Positions 59,655 through 64,000 of a stretch of 64,000 bases of DNA are shown piece by piece. The DNA is from Microbispora oryzae (GTDB lineage: Bacteria; Actinomycetota; Actinomycetes; Streptosporangiales; Streptosporangiaceae): contig NZ_JAFCNB010000011.1 in NCBI RefSeq assembly GCF_017896165.1, positions 124,001-188,000 on the forward strand, read 5' to 3'. The notes below the pieces were generated by a model, which ran no database searches, had not been told where the DNA came from, and saw only the letters and a list, made by a program, of their open reading frames with translations. The first letter of the stretch is position 1. Each line of letters opens with the position of its first letter. A program made the position numbers and the translations under genes.

Positions 59655-61517
59655 TCACCCGAACGGGTTGTCGCCCCCGTCGCCGATGTCCACCCCGCCG
59701 TCGGGCGAGCCGTCCGTCGGCGGCTGGTCGCCACCCGGCTGGTCCGTCGTCGGCGGCTGCTCGGTGCTCGGGTCCTGGGAGGGCCCGCTGGAGACCGTCA
59801 GCGTGATGGTGGTGTTCGGCGGGAACTTCTGCCCGGCCTGCGGGCTCTGGTCGATCACGTTGCCCGCGGCGACGACGTCGCTCGACTGCTGCACGATCTT
59901 GACCCGGAACCCGGCGTCCTTCAGGGTCTTCTGGGCCTCCTCCAGGGGGATGCCGACGACGCTCGGGATCGCCTGGGCCTCCTTGGGGACGTAGAGCGTG
60001 ACCAGCGAGTCCTTGGAGACCCGCTCGCCCGGCTTGGGCTTGCTGTCGAAGACCTTGCCCTGCTCCCTGGCCGATGCCCGCGGCACGACGCTGACCTGGA
60101 GTCCCAGTTGCTCCAGAGCGGTCCTGGCCTCGTCCTGGCCCATGCCGATGATGTCCGGCGGGATCTGCACCTTCTCCTTGCCCTTGGAGACCGTGACGGT
60201 CACCGTGGCGTTCGGTTCGACCTCGGTGTCACCGGCCGGGTCCGTCTTGATCACCGCGCCCCTGGGCACGCTGTCGCTGTACTCCTCATCGGCGAAGGCC
60301 ACCTTCAGCTTGCGAGCGGTCAGCGCCTGCTGCGCCGCCTCCTTGGTCTGGTTCGTCACGTCCGGAACCGTGACCTGGCTCGTCGTGCTGGAGCCGCCGG
60401 GGCTGAGGAAGTTGTAGCCGACCGCGATGAAGGCACCGATGATCAGCAGCGGGACGATGATCCAGGCGGCCGTCTTCAGCGCGGTGTTGCCTCCGCCGCC
60501 ACTGCGCCGCCGGCCGTCGTAGCGCCCGCCGCGCTCCTCGGGGCCGTAGTCGTACTGCGGGATCGCCCGGGTGCCCTGCGCGGCGGCGCCTCCGCCCGTC
60601 GCTATCGTCCGGGTGTGGTCGGTGGCACCGTAACCGTTGAAGTTGGTCGCCATGGCCATGGTCTGCGGGTCGACCGGCATGCCCGACATGACGCGCTGGA
60701 TGTCGCCCCGCATCTCGGCCGCGCTCTGGTAGCGCTGTGCCGGGTCCTTGGCCATCGCCTTAAGGACGATCGCGTCGGCCCACTGCGGGATCTCGGGGTC
60801 GATCCGGGACGGCGGGATCGGGTCCTCACGCACGTGCTGGTAGGCGATCGCCACGGGGGAGTCGCCGGTGAACGGCGGCTGGCCGGTCAGCAGCTCGTAC
60901 AGCACGCAGCCGGTCGAGTAGATGTCGCTGCGGGCGTCGACGCGCTCGCCGCGGGCCTGCTCGGGCGACAGATACTGGGCTGTGCCGATCACCTGGGCGG
61001 TCTGCGTCATCGTCGCGGCGGAGTCGGCCATGGCCCGGGCGATGCCGAAGTCCATGACCTTGACCTCGCCGTTGAGCGTCAGCATGATGTTCGCCGGTTT
61101 GATGTCCCGGTGGACGATGCCGCCGCGGTGGCTGTAGTCGAGTGCCCGCAGGATGCCGTCGACCAGCTCCATCGCCCGCTCGGGCAGCAGCCTGCGGTCG
61201 GCCCGCAACAGGTCGCGCAGGGTCCGCCCGTCGACGAACTCCATCACGATGTACGGCACGGGCGTGCCGTCCATCATGTCCTCGCCGGTGTCGTAGACGG
61301 CGATGATCGAGGGATGGTTGAGCGAGGCCGCCGACTGGGCCTCCCGCCGGAACCGCGCCTGGAACGTGTGGTCCCTGGCCAGGTCCGAACGGAGCGTCTT
61401 GATGGCGACGATGCGGTCCAGCCGGATGTCCCGGGCGCGATACACCTCGGCCATGCCGCCACGTCCGACGACACCGTCGAGTTCGTAGCGTCCGCCGAGA
61501 AGTCGTGGCTGAGTCAT
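59655..61517 (-). CDS. pknB: Serine/threonine protein kinase PknB with PASTA domains
   Basis: The 620-residue protein has a cytosolic kinase domain (VGRGGMAEVYRARD, IKTLRSD, HRDIKPANI, MDFGIARA, a Thr-rich activation loop TMTQTAQVIGTAQY), a membrane helix near 358-378 (WIIVPLLIIGAFIAVGY) and three external PASTA repeats (starting near VTVPDVTNQT, QIPPDIIGMG, AIPSVVGIPL), followed by a Pro/Gly tail. PASTA repeats sense muropeptides or lipid II, linking wall synthesis to division. ATG 61517 is preferred; GTG 61526 is possible. Confidence 0.96.
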   Translation of the reverse strand: MTQPRLLGGRYELDGVVGRGGMAEVYRARDIRLDRIVAIKTLRSDLARDHTFQARFRREAQSAASLNHPSIIAVYDTGEDMMDGTPVPYIVMEFVDGRTLRDLLRADRRLLPERAMELVDGILRALDYSHRGGIVHRDIKPANIMLTLNGEVKVMDFGIARAMADSAATMTQTAQVIGTAQYLSPEQARGERVDARSDIYSTGCVLYELLTGQPPFTGDSPVAIAYQHVREDPIPPSRIDPEIPQWADAIVLKAMAKDPAQRYQSAAEMRGDIQRVMSGMPVDPQTMAMATNFNGYGATDHTRTIATGGGAAAQGTRAIPQYDYGPEERGGRYDGRRRSGGGGNTALKTAAWIIVPLLIIGAFIAVGYNFLSPGGSSTTSQVTVPDVTNQTKEAAQQALTARKLKVAFADEEYSDSVPRGAVIKTDPAGDTEVEPNATVTVTVSKGKEKVQIPPDIIGMGQDEARTALEQLGLQVSVVPRASAREQGKVFDSKPKPGERVSKDSLVTLYVPKEAQAIPSVVGIPLEEAQKTLKDAGFRVKIVQQSSDVVAAGNVIDQSPQAGQKFPPNTTITLTVSSGPSQDPSTEQPPTTDQPGGDQPPTDGSPDGGVDIGDGGDNPFG

Positions 61518-61584
61518 TTCCTGCACTGTCCCTTGCCGTTCATCTTGGGGTGCCGCCGGTGTCCATCATCGACCCCTTTCCTCA

Positions 61585-63033
61585 TCACGTCCCCCCATCC
61601 GGAGGTTCCGTGTCGGGCGGGGCTTCCGTTGGCTCCGTAGTGTCGCTTGGCGCCGGGGCTGGGGTGGGCGTCGGAGGAGTGGGGGTGGGAGTTCGCGACG
61701 GAGGCGGTGTGGGCCGCCCGGTGGGTGATGCCGACGTGCTTACCGTAGCCGACGGAGTCCGCACGGGCTCGATCGGCGTGACGGGATCCACCGGACGCGA
61801 CACTCGCGGAGTCTTCGACGGAGACGGCGGTGCGGACGCGCTGGGGGTCGCGGCGGTGCTGGTGACCTCCGCGGGCAACGGCTTCCCTCCGGTGGAGGTG
61901 CCTCCCTGGTTGTAGGCCAGGACGCCGGCCGTGGCGGCGACCGCGCACACCGCGACGGCCAGGAGCACGGCGACCGGACGGCGGCGCCGCCGGGCCGGTG
62001 CGGCCGGCGCGGCCGCGCCGTCGGGGAACCGCCCGGCCGCCGGGCCCAGGGGCGCGGTCGACGGGGCGGGCTGCCGTGCGGAGGTCCGGGCGGGGCCGTC
62101 CGGGGGCTGGGTGTAGCGGCCTGTGGGGCCGCCCGGGTTGCCGGGGCCTGCCGTCCGTGGGGCGGCGAAGCCCTCGGGATCGGTCAGCGAGCCCAGGACC
62201 GTCGTGCCCGGGTACGCCGTCCGGTCGCGGAGCTCGGCGATGCGGTCGAGGAGGGTCGCGCCGGTGGCCGGCCGCTCGGCCGGGTCCTTCGCCAGAATGT
62301 CGGACACGAGGGCGCGCACCGGGGCGGGCACGCTGTCCGGCAGCGGCGGCGGCGGGTCGGTGATGTGCCGCACGGCGAGCGCCACGTGGTTGTCCGCCGT
62401 GAACGGCGGCCGCCCGGCCAGGCACTCGTACGCGACGACGCCGAGCGAGTAGATGTCGGTCGCGGGGGTCAGCGTCCGGCCGGACGCCTGCTCCGGGCTC
62501 ACGTACTGGGCCGTGCCGAGCACCAGCCCGGTCCTGGTGAGCGGCGCGGCCTCCAGCGCCCGCGCGATGCCGAAGTCGGTGATCTTCACCTGGCCGTCCC
62601 CGGTGACCAGGATGTTGCCGGGTTTGACGTCGCGGTGGATGACGCCCGCCCGGTGGGCCGCGTAGAGGCCCTTGGCGGTCTGGTGGATCAGGTCGAGGGT
62701 GACCTCGGGGCCGAGCGCGCCGCTGCGGGCCAGGATCGCCGACAGCGGCTCGCCCGGCACCAGCTCCATGATCAGGTAGGCGACACCGTCGCTCTCGCCG
62801 TAGTCGAAGACCTGGGCGATGCCGGGGTCGGTCAGCCCCGCGGTGATGCGCGCCTCCGACCGGAACCGCTCGCGGAAGGCCGGATCGGCCGCGACGTGGC
62901 GGCCGAGCAGCTTCACCGCGACGTCCCGGCCGAGCAGTTCGTCGGTGGCCCGCCAGACCTCGCCCATGCCGCCCGCGGCGATGGGTGAGACCAGCCGGTA
63001 GCGGCCGCCGAGAACCGAGTGTGGCGAGGTCAC
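61585..63033 (-). CDS. pknA: Serine/threonine protein kinase PknA-like
   Basis: The 482-residue kinase has the catalytic motifs AAGGMGEVWRATD, AVKLLGRHV, HRDVKPGNI and TDFGIARAL, one membrane helix (VAVLLAVAVCAVAATAGVLA, about 350-370), and an external Thr/Pro-rich tail of about 100 residues without PASTA repeats. PknA regulates cell shape and division together with PknB. The GTG start overlaps the pbpA stop (GTGA), which fits the conserved operon order pbpA-pknA-pknB. Confidence 0.94.
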   Translation of the reverse strand: MTSPHSVLGGRYRLVSPIAAGGMGEVWRATDELLGRDVAVKLLGRHVAADPAFRERFRSEARITAGLTDPGIAQVFDYGESDGVAYLIMELVPGEPLSAILARSGALGPEVTLDLIHQTAKGLYAAHRAGVIHRDVKPGNILVTGDGQVKITDFGIARALEAAPLTRTGLVLGTAQYVSPEQASGRTLTPATDIYSLGVVAYECLAGRPPFTADNHVALAVRHITDPPPPLPDSVPAPVRALVSDILAKDPAERPATGATLLDRIAELRDRTAYPGTTVLGSLTDPEGFAAPRTAGPGNPGGPTGRYTQPPDGPARTSARQPAPSTAPLGPAAGRFPDGAAAPAAPARRRRRPVAVLLAVAVCAVAATAGVLAYNQGGTSTGGKPLPAEVTSTAATPSASAPPSPSKTPRVSRPVDPVTPIEPVRTPSATVSTSASPTGRPTPPPSRTPTPTPPTPTPAPAPSDTTEPTEAPPDTEPPDGGT

Positions 63034-64000
63034 TCCCCCAGCACCGCCTGCATGACGTCGTGGGCGATGGGCGCGGCGACCGCGCCGCCCGTGGCGTCGT
63101 TGCCCGCACTGCCCGACTCGACGAAGACGGCGACCGCGACCTGCGGGTTGTCCACCGGGGCGAACGCGATGAACCAGGCGTGCGACGGCTTGCCGGGCGC
63201 GGTCTCGGCGGTGCCGGTCTTGCCGGCCACGGTCTTGCCGGGCAGTTGGGCGGACGTGCCGGTTCCGTGCGCGACGACGTTGACCATCATCTTGGTCAGC
63301 TCACCCGCCACCTCGGGGCTGACCGCCTCACTCAGCTCGTCCGGCCGGGTGGCGTCGATCTCGCTGCCGTCCGGCCCCAGGATCTTGTTGACCAGGTACG
63401 GCTTCATGACCGTGCCCTTGTTGGCGATCCCGGCCGCGACCATCGCCATCTGCAGCGGGGTCATCTGGTTGTCCTGCTGCCCGATGGCGGTCTTGGCCAG
63501 CGCCGCCTTGCCCTGGTCCGGGCCGATGTTGCTCGGCGCGACCTCCAGTGGGATCTGGAGAGGCTCGCCGACGCCGAACTTCGCCGCCTGCTCCTTGAGC
63601 TTGTCGTAGCCCAGGTCCATCCCCATCTTGGCGAACGGCGTGTTGCAGGAGATCGTCAGGGCCTCGACCAGCGTCGCCCGGCCGCCGCACGACTCACCGT
63701 GGTAGTTGGGCAGCGAGATCGACGTGCCGGGCAGCGGCAGCGAGTCGGGCGCGTCCACCTCGGTCTCCGCCGTACGGGACGTGTCGTCGCTGAGGTAGGC
63801 CGCCGAGGTCACGGTCTTGAACGTGGACCCGGGGGCGAAGGTCAGGTTGATGGCCCGGTTGAGCAGCGGCTTGTTGTCGTCCTTGTCCAGCTTGTTGTAG
63901 GCCTTGTTGACGGTGTCCTTGTTGGCGACCGCCAGCGGGTTGGGGTCGTACGACGGCACCGACACCATGGTCAGGACCGCGCCCGTCTTCGGGTCGAGCG
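63030..64000 (-). CDS. pbpA: Class B penicillin-binding protein PbpA, C-terminal part (cut by window edge)
   Basis: The visible 322 residues cover the transpeptidase domain: SxxK motif in APGSTFKTVTSAAYL, SxN in TISCNTPFAKM, and KTG in TVAGKTGTAE. It crosslinks peptidoglycan during elongation or septation and is the usual neighbour of pknA in this cluster. The N-terminus, including the membrane anchor and dimerisation domain, lies beyond position 64000. The stop overlaps the pknA start. Confidence 0.95.
   Translation of the reverse strand, partial: LDPKTGAVLTMVSVPSYDPNPLAVANKDTVNKAYNKLDKDDNKPLLNRAINLTFAPGSTFKTVTSAAYLSDDTSRTAETEVDAPDSLPLPGTSISLPNYHGESCGGRATLVEALTISCNTPFAKMGMDLGYDKLKEQAAKFGVGEPLQIPLEVAPSNIGPDQGKAALAKTAIGQQDNQMTPLQMAMVAAGIANKGTVMKPYLVNKILGPDGSEIDATRPDELSEAVSPEVAGELTKMMVNVVAHGTGTSAQLPGKTVAGKTGTAETAPGKPSHAWFIAFAPVDNPQVAVAVFVESGSAGNDATGGAVAAPIAHDVMQAVLGE

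Overview
This is a chromosomal stretch of a high-GC, Gram-positive actinomycete. Coding frames have strong G/C third-position bias, many starts are GTG or TTG, and several genes look leaderless. The right end carries the actinobacterial cell-division block ppiA, rhomboid, crgA, trpG/pabA, pknB, pknA, pbpA, which usually lies near oriC. Secreted cellulose-binding (CBM2-type) enzymes with Pro/Ser linkers and a class IV-like lanthipeptide synthetase fit a mycelial genus, perhaps Streptosporangiaceae. That placement is inference. I see no rRNA, tRNA, CRISPR array, insertion sequence or prophage.

Layout. 1-6.1 kb: exported proteins (a signal-peptide fragment, a BMP-like lipoprotein, a HupE-like membrane protein, a purple-acid-phosphatase-like metallophosphoesterase, a membrane-anchored DUF916-like protein) and a small APH-type kinase. 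6.1-12.2 kb: small metabolic and stress genes (SDR, HD protein, quinone-oxidoreductase/cupin pair, MerR, PPOX protein, and a DUF899/HxlR divergon with repeated operator-like sites). 12.2-17.2 kb: an intact NarL-type response regulator attached to a decapitated histidine kinase, which abuts a decapitated CPBP protease; then a complete OmpR/HK pair divergent from an unusual permease. 17.2-23.4 kb: acetyltransferase, CPT-like kinase, hydrolase, STAND-GNAT regulator, a cysteine-containing secreted peptide, AraC regulator and DHFR-like protein. 23.6-28.7 kb: a GH27 alpha-galactosidase and a CE1-type esterase, both with CBM2 modules, flanking a Tat-exported 8-cysteine protein. 29.2-36.5 kb: a 1438-residue SARP-STAND-WD40 regulator facing a two-gene lanthipeptide locus. 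36.7-45.4 kb: TPP riboswitch and thiC, an SRPBCC-GNAT fusion, DUF72, an ECF42-type sigma factor with its DGPF partner, and an RR-HK-RlmG-like operon. 45.5-53.5 kb: GNAT, an XRE/glycosyltransferase-like pair, a secreted SRPBCC protein, an MFS exporter, a PP2C/STAS partner-switch pair and a 35-residue peptide gene. 53.8-64 kb: a HelD-type helicase followed by the conserved cell-division block.

The best candidate for something undescribed is the lanthipeptide locus at 33.5-36.5 kb. An 83-residue precursor whose C-terminus holds two tandem T-x3-C motifs, and whose leader resembles the NHLP/Nif11 type rather than the usual class III/IV leader, sits directly upstream of a LanL-like enzyme that keeps the zinc-binding Cys-Cys-His set. 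Second is the deletion scar near 13.5 kb, where two genes reading away from each other have both lost their 5' ends.
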